DNA of 64,000 nt. Source: Lentzea albida. Its GTDB lineage: Bacteria > Actinomycetota > Actinomycetes > Mycobacteriales > Pseudonocardiaceae. The DNA lies in contig NZ_FOFV01000004.1 of assembly GCF_900111005.1 (NCBI RefSeq), positions 372,001-436,000 of the forward strand. Reading direction: 5' to 3'. Position 1 is the stretch's first letter. Every line of letters begins with the position of its first letter. Below the pieces are notes generated by a model. It did no database searches. It was not told the DNA's origin and worked only from the letters and a program-made list of their open reading frames with translations. A program made the position numbers and the translations under genes. Below are positions 13,301-19,990 of the stretch, one piece after another.

Positions 13301-14694
13301 ATGGCCCTGCCCGGTTCCCGAACCAGCAGACCGGCCCTGTGCACCACGGCGGGCAGCCTGCGCGGCAACACCCGCACCAACACTCACAGCAGCACCCGCC
13401 GCGGTCCCCTCAGCAGCACCCGCAGCACCATCCCCAGCGCCACCCGAACCAGCAGCCTGGCCGCCCGGCACATCCCCAGTGGCAGGGCGACCGACCAGGA
13501 CCCCACCGCCCCACCCCGCCTCAGCAGGCTCCGCGGTCCTTCGGACCGGACCCGCGGCGCGTCCAGCCGCAGCACCACGACTCGCCGGGGCCGGATCCCA
13601 GGAGGTTCCAGGAGCCCCGCGTCGAGCAGCCGCACGTCCGGCACGCGCCCGAACAACAGCAGGTGCGGCAGCACGAGCCCGCGCCTCAGCACGACCAGGT
13701 CCACCACGACCAGGTCCAGCACCGGGCACCCGCGCAGCAGCCCGCTCCTCCGCAGCAGCTGACCACCGAGCAGGGCCTGCCGTGGATGCCGCTCGAAGAG
13801 CAGCTCCGCATCTCCAAGGACAACCCGATCACGCCGGTGGAGCGCGCCCTGCGGGACAAGGCGTTCGAGCTCCACATGGCGCAGTTCACCCAGTGGAACG
13901 CACCCACCCGCTCGTCGGTGCTCGCCGAGTTCCAGCACCACAAGGTCGGCCTCGACGGCCGGTTCGTCAAGGTGGACACACCACCACCTCCACGTCCGGC
14001 GAAGCTCACCGCGGACTTCATGAACGACTACATGAGGCACGTGGGCAGGTACGGTTCGCCGCAGGGTGTCCTGCCGTCGTTCGCCCCGGGGTCGGACGAC
14101 CTGCCGCCGAACCGGACCAGGCGGATTCCGCACGGTGCGCTCACCGAGACGGCGGTGCCCGTCCACGGCAGCCAGGTCTGCTTCAACCGAGAGCACTCCA
14201 GCGTCATCTGGGTGGACCAGCGAGACACCTTCCTCCGTCCGGAGAACGCCGTCTGGCGCAGAACGGGTCAGCCGCTCGAAGGCATGATGCAGAACGGCAT
14301 CCCCCCGCGGGGCACGAGCGGGAGCCTCGAAGCGCACGTCGCCAACGACACGTTCAACAGCGCGCTCGTCTCGTTCACGACCGAGCTCGCCCACGCGCTG
14401 GAACGCGAGGCCGGCAAGTCGAGCGGCATCCAGGACGGAGTCCGGGTCGAGCACATCGCCGAGGCGTACCACCCGTTCGGGATCGACTCGGACAGCAGCC
14501 ACCACGACGCCGGGAAGACCAGGCCCCACGACGAACACGAACGCAGCTACCCCGGTGGCATGCCGCGCGAGAACATCTACCGGTTCTGGCGGGTGGAGAC
14601 CGAGGTCAAGGACGGCTACGTGGTGTCGAGCAGGATCGTCGGGCCTCCCGTCATGAACCGCTACTTCAAGTACGCCAGCCCGGAGGGGAGCTGA
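10396..14694 (+). CDS. large polymorphic-toxin-like protein, WXG-type N-terminus
   Basis: 1432 residues from the ATG at 10396; a TTG nine bases earlier is too close to the GGGGG ribosome site. Residues 1-110 form a helical WXG100/CpnT-like export domain, then a hydrophobic stretch (about 112-145) and a glycine-rich segment. Residues ~310-730 and ~905-1135 are Pro/His/Gln/Ser-rich linkers. Between them (~730-900) a domain with VDIHGSADS and IRLLSCQTG looks like a caspase-fold self-processing peptidase, with His762 and Cys801 as the candidate dyad. The C-terminal domain (~1150-1432) has R1276 (WVDQRD), a VSFTTE at 1325-1330 and E1401-x-E1403, reminiscent of R-S-E ADP-ribosyltransferases. The export and linker parts are clear; the two enzymatic calls are inferences. 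Confidence 0.75.
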   Translation: MGIEMPAEVRWLLPIVVGDSWPEGDETALQRLSEVWKQAATDVDDAMREAEDAVRQAASNMDGEAAEAFKRYWEKFVKGEEATLPKMKDVSEKLATACRNCAMQIEYAKLSIIIALVILAIQIAAMIASAVVSFGASTAGIVPAQLATRAGVQIVFRRLVQQLMQQVGRNLIGKLALQVGIEVATSVATDLSVQGIQLAKGTRDSLDTSMTLDAAKSGLISGVVGAGVGAGAGKAFGDGVGDSIGRSIGRNAAEEAVIGAGSALAEGALSEEGVQVKDVLFGATSGAVSGSVTGTKTGIEGMNAGISVPTAGDMPSPAAPPRPDVAPRPDGPPPTAAPGAPEPEAATRRAGDATNTSYAAPPTEQPQHRATPDPAPASSSQPQGFSQSPGQTPGQSAPAAAPPASNAPAAPRTSMPSAQSMGGGSSSPTSPASPGGHPAGGNPSSPPVAGGHSPGGTPSPISTSAAGGHPSVGGPSPAGSAGPSGPAPSHSPSPTSNSPASSPVGAGHSPGPAGHAPLPGAGNTPLHHGPGPSAVAQGPAPGQHPASTGPSSPHPATGPLSTASQHRVPATDAVHQSSQAPAAFAPSPHRGHQDPPPQHHPAPSPQQHAAPQHRVPAQHQPPPAHRRDARPQSAPPRRLAAPQQHVQPPRHVPPAQQHHTAPPEPNARHTPSADRPRPPAADTPQPPHHGQTRTPLEEFQRRRQPVPLPDDLRHLQDHVRHSHAGLSLHTGAGLPRFDSSNAHAQSADLVKPDPNRYTVDIHGSADSVRIGDTKLTPKDLADIIRTSGDWDGEQPIRLLSCQTGTTPDGFAARLSAELGVEVVAPTKDAWVDDMGNVFASSRHLDPRAGDFSPGWPPNGDWATYRPDGTSTRSDHPFVPGTSLTWGDRTPARAPRASYRGEPLHWDRDGRTRPLPAPVPPHQVRHQQQHPNQRPGYHPQQGVRPAAPPFTQPTRQAGPPPGGQPNRMSHGPARFPNQQTGPVHHGGQPARQHPHQHSQQHPPRSPQQHPQHHPQRHPNQQPGRPAHPQWQGDRPGPHRPTPPQQAPRSFGPDPRRVQPQHHDSPGPDPRRFQEPRVEQPHVRHAPEQQQVRQHEPAPQHDQVHHDQVQHRAPAQQPAPPQQLTTEQGLPWMPLEEQLRISKDNPITPVERALRDKAFELHMAQFTQWNAPTRSSVLAEFQHHKVGLDGRFVKVDTPPPPRPAKLTADFMNDYMRHVGRYGSPQGVLPSFAPGSDDLPPNRTRRIPHGALTETAVPVHGSQVCFNREHSSVIWVDQRDTFLRPENAVWRRTGQPLEGMMQNGIPPRGTSGSLEAHVANDTFNSALVSFTTELAHALEREAGKSSGIQDGVRVEHIAEAYHPFGIDSDSSHHDAGKTRPHDEHERSYPGGMPRENIYRFWRVETEVKDGYVVSSRIVGPPVMNRYFKYASPEGS

Positions 14695-14697
14695 CCG

Positions 14698-15216
14698 ATG
14701 ATCATCACCGCGTCCGACCTCGATGCCCGCCTCGCCCTCTCCGGCCCACCCGCCGCGCAGACGCCGCCGCACCCGTTCGAAGCGGAGTGCTCGCGGGTCC
14801 TGCACGGCCAGGCACCGTTGCGGCAACTGGTGCTGCAGGTGCTCACGAACTCGTTCATCACCGCAGCTCCCGGCGAGTCGAACGAGCTGCGGATCACCAG
14901 GGACGACAACGGCGACAGGGTGCTCGACCTCTACTCGCGCCTGACCCAGAGCCCCTTCTTCGCCAACCCGGCGGAGAACCCGCGGCTCGACATCCGCGGC
15001 CGGGACGTGGTCGAGTTCGTCTGCGCGGACCCGTCACTCGACATCCGGATCAACCAGGGCACGGAGTTCGAGGTGCGGATCGCGGCGACGCTGCTCCGCG
15101 ACCTCGCGCTGGCGCTCCAGCGCGAGAGGACCCCGAACCCGAAGCAGCAGACGATCACCGTCGGCACCGTCCGCGCCGCGGCGGGGCCCACCGAGAACTT
15201 CGAGGCAGCACAGTGA
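14698..15216 (+). CDS. unknown protein coupled to the toxin-like gene
   Basis: 172 residues, ATG three bases after the toxin stop. No family recognised. It is soluble, with a mixed alpha/beta look, and opens with MIITASDLDARLALSGPP. The middle reads like a small beta-rich domain with several short acidic and hydrophobic strands. It lacks a signal peptide or membrane segment. Its place directly after the toxin-like gene, and its overlap with the next start, make it a candidate chaperone or immunity protein. Confidence 0.6.
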   Translation: MIITASDLDARLALSGPPAAQTPPHPFEAECSRVLHGQAPLRQLVLQVLTNSFITAAPGESNELRITRDDNGDRVLDLYSRLTQSPFFANPAENPRLDIRGRDVVEFVCADPSLDIRINQGTEFEVRIAATLLRDLALALQRERTPNPKQQTITVGTVRAAAGPTENFEAAQ

Positions 15217-16778
15217 AAGCGAACCTCCCCCGACTGCCGCGGCAGGGCCTGCACGTGGTGCACAACGACGCGGTGACGCCCTACGAGAAGCGCGTCGTCG
15301 AATCGTCGTTCGGTGTGATCGTCGAACCGCCGACGGACCCGCGCGCGACGCAGCTCTCGTTGCTGGAGTCGGTTTTCGAACTGCGGGTGGCCGCCACGGC
15401 CGCGGACTGGGCGATGTACGTGGACGAGCTCCGCCCCGACGGGCTGCTCGTCAGGGCCGCCACACCCTCCGCCGCCGATCTGCCGAGGCACACGATGCCC
15501 GTCGAGGCGTTCGACCGGATCGGCCTCGTGCGGTTCGACCGGCTGGTGGACCTCGATCCCGGCCCGGTCCCGTTCATGTCGGTGGGCGCGTCGCCGGCCG
15601 AGGGACACGTGCCCACGTCCGTGGACGAGATCGTCGACCGGATCACCGCACTGGTGGCCGAGCACGCGCCCGGCGGGTGGACGGAGGTCCGGGTCGGCTG
15701 CGACGCGGTCGCCGGCTGGCAGCTGCTCACCACGTCGGCGAGGACTGCGGACGGCAGCGAGGTCCACTGGTTGCCGCCGGTCGAGGTCACGCAGTGGTTC
15801 GTCCGCCTGCGCGCGGCGAGCTACCGGCGTCCGGACGGCACCTGGTACCGCGCGGATTACGTGCTCAGGCGGGGCGAGCTCCCGACGCTGCACACCGACG
15901 CGATCGTCGAACCGCTGTGGAAGCCGTTCTTCCGCCCCAAGTCCTCCGGCATGCGCTACGGGCAGGTGCGCCACGAGCTCGCCTGCTTCCCGCGACAGCT
16001 CCACAACACCCCGGACTGGCTGGTGGTGGAGGCCGCGAGCGCGTACGACGTCACCACACCGGCCGAACTGCCGACCCGGCCGCAGGATCCGCCGGTCATG
16101 CTCGTCCGCACGTTCGACGGGTTCCACGCCGACGAGACGCCGAAGCTCTTCCGGCCTGCCATCTCCTACGACGAGACCCAGCGGGTGCTGAGCTACCTCG
16201 AGAACGCGCCGTCGGTGCTGACGTCCAGGGGTCTGGCGCCCGACCTGCTCGATCCCTCACGCACCGAACAGGTGCCGATGAGCTACCACACCGACGGCCG
16301 CTGGGTGTGGGCCGGCTCGGTCGCGCACTACCTCCGCCACCACGGGATCTGCCCGGATCCCGTGTTCCTCGCGCACATCAGGCTGCACGGGTACGAACTG
16401 CCGGAGCGCATCCCCTCGCCGTTGCGGGCACGCGCGCTGTCCGCGGCGACCGACCAGCTTTCGGCACTCGAGACCTCGACGGACGTCCAGGCGAGCCTCG
16501 AGCCGGGGATCCACGCCGAGTTCGCGCAGGCAGCGGACGCCGTGCACGAGGTCGCGCGGCACCTGGACCTCGCGCCGTCCAGCTACTCGCTGAGCGAGGC
16601 CGTCGACGGCGCCCTCTGCCTGGTGCGCGTGGGTGACCGGTACTCGGTGTTCTGGCAGCACGACGGAGACCGCCGGTTCTACGCGGAGTTCGACACGCCT
16701 GGCGACGCGGCCACGTACCTGATCGGGTTCTTCTACTCGTACCACAACGCCTTGCGACAGCCGTCCGTCGCTCAGTGA
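15213..16778 (+). CDS. putative immunity-type protein, two SUKH/YezG-like segments
   Basis: 521 residues from the GTG at 15213 (GTGA overlap with the preceding stop); the frame is open far upstream only as a shadow of the toxin gene. Residues ~155-275 (GWTEVRVGCDAVAG, then VRLRAASYRRPDGTWYRADY) resemble the YezG/DUF600 immunity pattern in which a GTW[FY] motif follows an LR..Y helix. The C-terminal third (VPMSYHTDGRWVWAGSVAHY, then HGICPDP) occurs, as I recall, in actinobacterial proteins near polymorphic toxins. No signal peptide. The immunity role rests on this resemblance and on linkage. Confidence 0.55.
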   Translation: MKANLPRLPRQGLHVVHNDAVTPYEKRVVESSFGVIVEPPTDPRATQLSLLESVFELRVAATAADWAMYVDELRPDGLLVRAATPSAADLPRHTMPVEAFDRIGLVRFDRLVDLDPGPVPFMSVGASPAEGHVPTSVDEIVDRITALVAEHAPGGWTEVRVGCDAVAGWQLLTTSARTADGSEVHWLPPVEVTQWFVRLRAASYRRPDGTWYRADYVLRRGELPTLHTDAIVEPLWKPFFRPKSSGMRYGQVRHELACFPRQLHNTPDWLVVEAASAYDVTTPAELPTRPQDPPVMLVRTFDGFHADETPKLFRPAISYDETQRVLSYLENAPSVLTSRGLAPDLLDPSRTEQVPMSYHTDGRWVWAGSVAHYLRHHGICPDPVFLAHIRLHGYELPERIPSPLRARALSAATDQLSALETSTDVQASLEPGIHAEFAQAADAVHEVARHLDLAPSSYSLSEAVDGALCLVRVGDRYSVFWQHDGDRRFYAEFDTPGDAATYLIGFFYSYHNALRQPSVAQ

Positions 16779-16785
16779 TTCACTT

Positions 16786-17616
16786 GTGCGCGTGGACGAC
16801 CTGATCGCGGCGATGGCCTCGCTGACCGGCTCCTCCGCCGCCCCCGAGGTGCTCGGCGGTGACCGCGGCGACGTCGTGGTCGTGCGCGTCGGCGACGTGG
16901 TGGCCAAGGCGTTGCCGGCGGACACCGACGTGGCGGCGTTGACGCAGCGGCTGGAGATCGCGGCGGCCCATCCCGAGTTGTTCGTGCCGCCGTTGAAGTC
17001 CTTGCAGTTCGTGGACGACCGGCCGGTGACGATGTGGCCGTACGGGACGCCGGTGAGCCAGGCCGATCCCGATGCGGCGCCGTGGGAGGAGAGCGCGGCG
17101 CTGCTGGCCCGGTTGCACGCTCTGCCCGTGCAGGGGCCTGTGGCCGGTGCGCCGGAACGGATTGTGCGCGCCATTCGGGCGTTGCCGCCGGAGTTGCCGC
17201 ATGCCGATGTCGTGTTGCGGGCGTACGAGGTCTTGCCGCCGTTGGACATGAACGGGCGTGCGTTGATCCACGGCGATTGGCATCTCGGCCAACTGGTTCA
17301 CCTTGGGTCCTGGCGGCTCATCGACGTGGACGACCTGGGGGTCGGCGACCCGGTGTGGGACCTGGCCCGACCTGCGGCTTTGTTCGCCGCGGGGATCCTG
17401 CCCGGTGATCTGTGGGCGCGGTTCCTGAACGCCTACCGTGAAACGGGCGGTGTGGCGCTGACGACATCGGAATGGGATGTCCTCAACATTCCGGCTCAGG
17501 CGTACGTTGTGCAGATGGCAGCGCGGGCACTAGTGACCGGTCTGCAAGCTGTGGAACCGCTGGTCGAGGCTTGTCGTCGGATCGTCACGACGCACGAGAA
17601 CGGAGACCGCGGCTAA
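16786..17616 (+). CDS. aminoglycoside phosphotransferase-fold kinase
   Basis: 276 residues from the GTG at 16786. The APH catalytic loop is intact as HGDWHLGQL (His162, Asp164), followed by the metal-binding IDVDDLGVGDP motif. These kinases phosphorylate small molecules with ATP, and few of them modify antibiotics. The substrate cannot be told here. It begins seven bases after the preceding stop and may be the last gene of that operon, but has no evident link with toxin biology. Confidence 0.8.
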   Translation: MRVDDLIAAMASLTGSSAAPEVLGGDRGDVVVVRVGDVVAKALPADTDVAALTQRLEIAAAHPELFVPPLKSLQFVDDRPVTMWPYGTPVSQADPDAAPWEESAALLARLHALPVQGPVAGAPERIVRAIRALPPELPHADVVLRAYEVLPPLDMNGRALIHGDWHLGQLVHLGSWRLIDVDDLGVGDPVWDLARPAALFAAGILPGDLWARFLNAYRETGGVALTTSEWDVLNIPAQAYVVQMAARALVTGLQAVEPLVEACRRIVTTHENGDRG

Positions 17617-17656
17617 TATCGTTTTTGTCCGGTCCCATCGCAGGAGGCTCACCACG

Positions 17657-17968
17657 ATGCAGTGTCCCAAGTGTCATGCGAACATGCGCACGTTCGACCG
17701 CATGGGCGTTCACATCGAGCAGTGCGACGGCTGCCGCGGGGTCTTCCTCGACTACGGCGAGCTCGAGTCGATCACGCGCCTCGAGGCCCAGATGCACACG
17801 CCGCCGCCCGCGGCTCCTGCCCCGCCGCCCGTCGCCTACCCGCAGCCGGCCCAGCCCGCGTGGGGTGCCGCGCCGCAGCAGATCCACCACCACCACGGCG
17901 GTCACGCCGGCTACGGCTACGGCCACCGCAAGCACCACGGCCTGGCCGGCCTCTTCTTCTCCTCCTGA
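17657..17968 (+). CDS. TFIIB-type zinc-ribbon protein
   Basis: 103 residues. The N-terminal 45 residues form a zinc ribbon: C3-P-K-C6 and C23-D-G-C26, then RGVFLDYGELESI, which is characteristic of the zf-TFIIB family of bacteria. The rest is a Pro/Ala-rich linker and a His/Gly-rich tail (HHHHGGHAGYGYGH), perhaps metal-binding. An AGGAGG ribosome site precedes the ATG. Function unknown. A hairpin terminator follows. Confidence 0.85.
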   Translation: MQCPKCHANMRTFDRMGVHIEQCDGCRGVFLDYGELESITRLEAQMHTPPPAAPAPPPVAYPQPAQPAWGAAPQQIHHHHGGHAGYGYGHRKHHGLAGLFFSS

Positions 17969-17980
17969 TCCTGCGCGCGA

Positions 17981-18006
17981 CGGCCCCGGATTCTGCTCCG
18001 GGGCCG
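17981..18006 (+). terminator. hairpin terminator after the zinc-ribbon gene
   Basis: Ten-base perfect arms (CGGCCCCGGA with its complement) and a six-base loop, 12 bases after the stop codon. It separates this gene from the promoter of the next module. Confidence 0.7.
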
Positions 18007-18044
18007 TTGACGACTACCGAAAAACAGGTGGATAATCGGTAGTC
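18007..18044 (+). promoter_or_regulatory. promoter with overlapping operator for the TA-like pair
   Basis: TTGACG (18007-18012) and GATAAT (18031-18036) are 18 bases apart. An inverted repeat, GACTACCGA (18012-18020) and TCGGTAGTC (18036-18044), covers one base of each promoter box. This is the geometry of an autorepressed operon. The predicted start lies near 18043, and a GGGAGGAG ribosome site precedes the ATG at 18061. Confidence 0.65.
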
Positions 18045-18060
18045 AACGGGAGGAGTAGCC

Positions 18061-18507
18061 ATGTCCGTCGCGACCGAGGCCGCCCAGATCCGCGACCTCT
18101 TCGACACGATCGAGGAACTCGAAGCCGTCGCATCGTCCCTGTCCGAGGACGACGAACGCCGCGCGCGCCTCGACGGCGTGGTGGCGAAGACCCTCCGCCA
18201 GGCCCCGCCGGTGCGCCCCGTGGTGGCGGGCGAACTCCTCGACCTCACCGAGAAGACCGTGAAGGCCTGGGCCCGAGAGGGCGTGCTGGCCATCCACAGC
18301 CAGGAACCGCGCATGCTGCTCGACACCGTGCGCCTGCACGAGGTCCTCCACCTCGTCTCCGACCTCCGCCGCGCCGGCAAGACCCGCGGCCTCATCGACG
18401 AAGTCCACCGCCGCCTGAGCGACCAGTCACTGCTGGACCGCCAGGACCTCGCCACCTCCCTGGACGAGATGCGCAGCGGCAGGGGACGCGTGGTCCGCCC
18501 GGCTTGA
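18061..18507 (+). CDS. HTH DNA-binding protein, candidate antitoxin
   Basis: 148 residues. A helix-rich protein with a central HTH of MerR/excisionase type (about residues 52-90, including LDLTEKTVKAWAREG then VLAIHSQ). The N-terminal 35 residues are a likely coiled helix. The gene lies behind a promoter with an operator and overlaps the next start, as antitoxin genes often do. No family name is certain; a stand-alone regulator is the alternative. Confidence 0.6.
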   Translation: MSVATEAAQIRDLFDTIEELEAVASSLSEDDERRARLDGVVAKTLRQAPPVRPVVAGELLDLTEKTVKAWAREGVLAIHSQEPRMLLDTVRLHEVLHLVSDLRRAGKTRGLIDEVHRRLSDQSLLDRQDLATSLDEMRSGRGRVVRPA

Positions 18508-18941
18508 TCGAGGTAATCGAGACCCACACCGCCCACGCCCAGGCCAACGGCCTGCGCGGCCGCGCACGCGTGGCCTACGAACGGTTCCTGGACGAACTTG
18601 CGCACTCCGGCTGCGCCGCCCTCGGCTACCGCGTCACCGGCCCCGAGCCGCTGCCACGCCTGTGCGTGAAGCACCTCCGCGGCGCCGACCGCGTCGTGGT
18701 CGCCTTCCCCTCCCCCGACGTCGTGTGGGTGCTCCTGGTGGGCCCGCACGACGACGACCCGGGCCTGGACCTCTACGAAGCGCTCTACGAGATGGCCGGT
18801 GTGCGGCCGCGGATGTCGGAGAAGCGCACCAAACCCCGTTGCTGCATCGACGAGTCGGGCGTGCCGCCACTGGTCGACGAGCACCTGGTGGACGACCTGG
18901 TCATCCGCGCCCGATCCCTGGCCCGCGCCCGCCGCCGCTAG
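18504..18941 (+). CDS. candidate RelE-like toxin partner
   Basis: 145 residues from a TTG that overlaps the preceding stop (TTGA). The core has a beta pattern, LCVKHLRGADRVVVAFPSPD then VVWVLLVGPHDD, that recalls RelE/HigB-type small ribonucleases, though no catalytic set can be assigned by eye. A basic C-terminal tail (RARSLARARRR) follows. Coupling to an HTH gene makes a toxin role the best guess, not a certainty. Confidence 0.5.
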   Translation: MIEVIETHTAHAQANGLRGRARVAYERFLDELAHSGCAALGYRVTGPEPLPRLCVKHLRGADRVVVAFPSPDVVWVLLVGPHDDDPGLDLYEALYEMAGVRPRMSEKRTKPRCCIDESGVPPLVDEHLVDDLVIRARSLARARRR

Positions 18942-18998
18942 CCCCCCGGCAGAGCCAACGGACTCAACACCCGCCCAAGGCTCCACCGACAAATTTTC

Positions 18999-19028
18999 TT
19001 GTCAAGACAGCCGCAGTTGTCCTAAGCT
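18999..19028 (+). promoter_or_regulatory. possible promoter of the DUF4287 gene
   Basis: TTGTCA (18999-19004) and TAAGCT (19023-19028) have an 18-base spacer and lie 26 bases before the ATG, which has a GGAG ribosome site. Confidence 0.4.
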
Positions 19029-19054
19029 CGTCCCACCGACGAACGGAGACCGCA

Positions 19055-19336
19055 ATGTCCTTCCAGGCCTACCTCGACGGCGCCGAGAAGAAGACCGGCA
19101 AGACCCCGGCCGAACTGCTGGCCGCCGCCACCGAACGCGGCTACGACAGCACGACGAAGGCCGGCGTGTTCCTGGAGTGGCTGAAGACCGACTACGACCT
19201 GGGCCGCGGCCACGGCATGGCGCTGTACCACGTGCTCAAGAACGGACCGGAGATCAGCGCCAAGCACGTCGGCACCGATGGCAGCCACCGCGACGAGTCC
19301 ACGACGCTGCGCCTGGACGGCATCGCCCACCGCTAG
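19055..19336 (+). CDS. DUF4287 domain protein
   Basis: 93 residues from the ATG at 19055. It matches the widespread DUF4287 pattern: SFQAYLDGAEKKTGKTPAEL near the start, a KAGVFLEWLKTDYDLGRGH centre and an HGMALYHVLKNG end. The family is small, soluble and of unknown function, sometimes fused to DUF5655. The stop overlaps the stop of the TetR gene on the other strand, so the two are convergent. Confidence 0.85.
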   Translation: MSFQAYLDGAEKKTGKTPAELLAAATERGYDSTTKAGVFLEWLKTDYDLGRGHGMALYHVLKNGPEISAKHVGTDGSHRDESTTLRLDGIAHR

Positions 19337-19923
19337 AGCCCCAGCGCGGGCAGCAGCGCCTCGTCCACGATCGCGGCGACCTCCTCGGCCGACGGGGTGC
19401 GGGCGTTGTCGATGGCGAGCTTGAAGACCAGTGCTTCGCCGATCTGGGTGGTGATCGGCGTCAGCCGAGCCGGGTCGAGTCGGCCGCGGGCGGCGTACCA
19501 GCGCAGCACGGTCGTGGTGAACGTACCGCCACGAGGGTCGAACACCTTGTCCCACAACGCTTCCGCCAGCTCCGGATAACGCCCGCGTTCGGACGTGATC
19601 GCCATGACCGCAGTGGCTGCCGGGGTGACCATCCAGTCCGTGAGCAACGTGAGCGCGGCGATGAGGTCCGTCCTCAGGTTGTCCGCCGCCGGCGTCGGCA
19701 CCTCCACCGGGTAGGCCTCACCCAGGGCGTCGATGAGCAGCTCGAACGGCGTCGCCCAGCGCCGGTACAGGACGGTCTTCGCCGTTGCCGCGCGGCGCGC
19801 GATGCCTTCCATCGTCAGTTGCCCGAGACCAGCGTCCACCACCTCGGCCAGCACGGCCTCGTGGATGGCGCGGATCAGCGCCTCGCCTCGCCGACGCTCA
19901 GTCGCCACTGCCCACCTTCCCAT
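19333..19923 (-). CDS. TetR-family transcriptional repressor
   Basis: 196 residues from the ATG at 19921-19923; an in-frame upstream start would run into the operators. The HTH is clear (LTMEGIARRAATAKTVLYRRWATP, about residues 35-58, interrupted here by no gap), typical of TetR. The C-terminal domain is helical with a likely ligand pocket. It is divergent from the DUF418 gene, and the shared 67-base gap has two copies of a palindrome, so it probably represses both. Confidence 0.88.
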   Translation of the reverse strand: MGRWAVATERRRGEALIRAIHEAVLAEVVDAGLGQLTMEGIARRAATAKTVLYRRWATPFELLIDALGEAYPVEVPTPAADNLRTDLIAALTLLTDWMVTPAATAVMAITSERGRYPELAEALWDKVFDPRGGTFTTTVLRWYAARGRLDPARLTPITTQIGEALVFKLAIDNARTPSAEEVAAIVDEALLPALGL

Positions 19924-19926
19924 TAG

Positions 19927-19975
19927 AGCTACGGTGCCGTATCTTATCACTCCAATAAGCTACGCATGCGTATCT
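19927..19975. promoter_or_regulatory. two tandem operators for the TetR regulator
   Basis: AGCTACGGTGCCGTATCT (19927-19944) and AGCTACGCATGCGTATCT (19958-19975) are near-identical palindromic sites with centres 31 bases apart, about three helical turns. They fill the gap between the divergent TetR and DUF418 genes. The TetR assignment is by position. Confidence 0.7.
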
Positions 19976-19990
19976 AATGGGGGTTCGGGG

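Noticed and set aside
14000-14694. TNT-type NAD glycohydrolase domain in the toxin C-terminus
   Set aside because: The TNT pattern was not found; the Arg/Ser/Glu pattern fits ADP-ribosyltransferases better.
9784-14826. Long open frames antisense to the toxin-like gene
   Set aside because: Low-complexity linkers create open antisense frames; no domains or ribosome sites.
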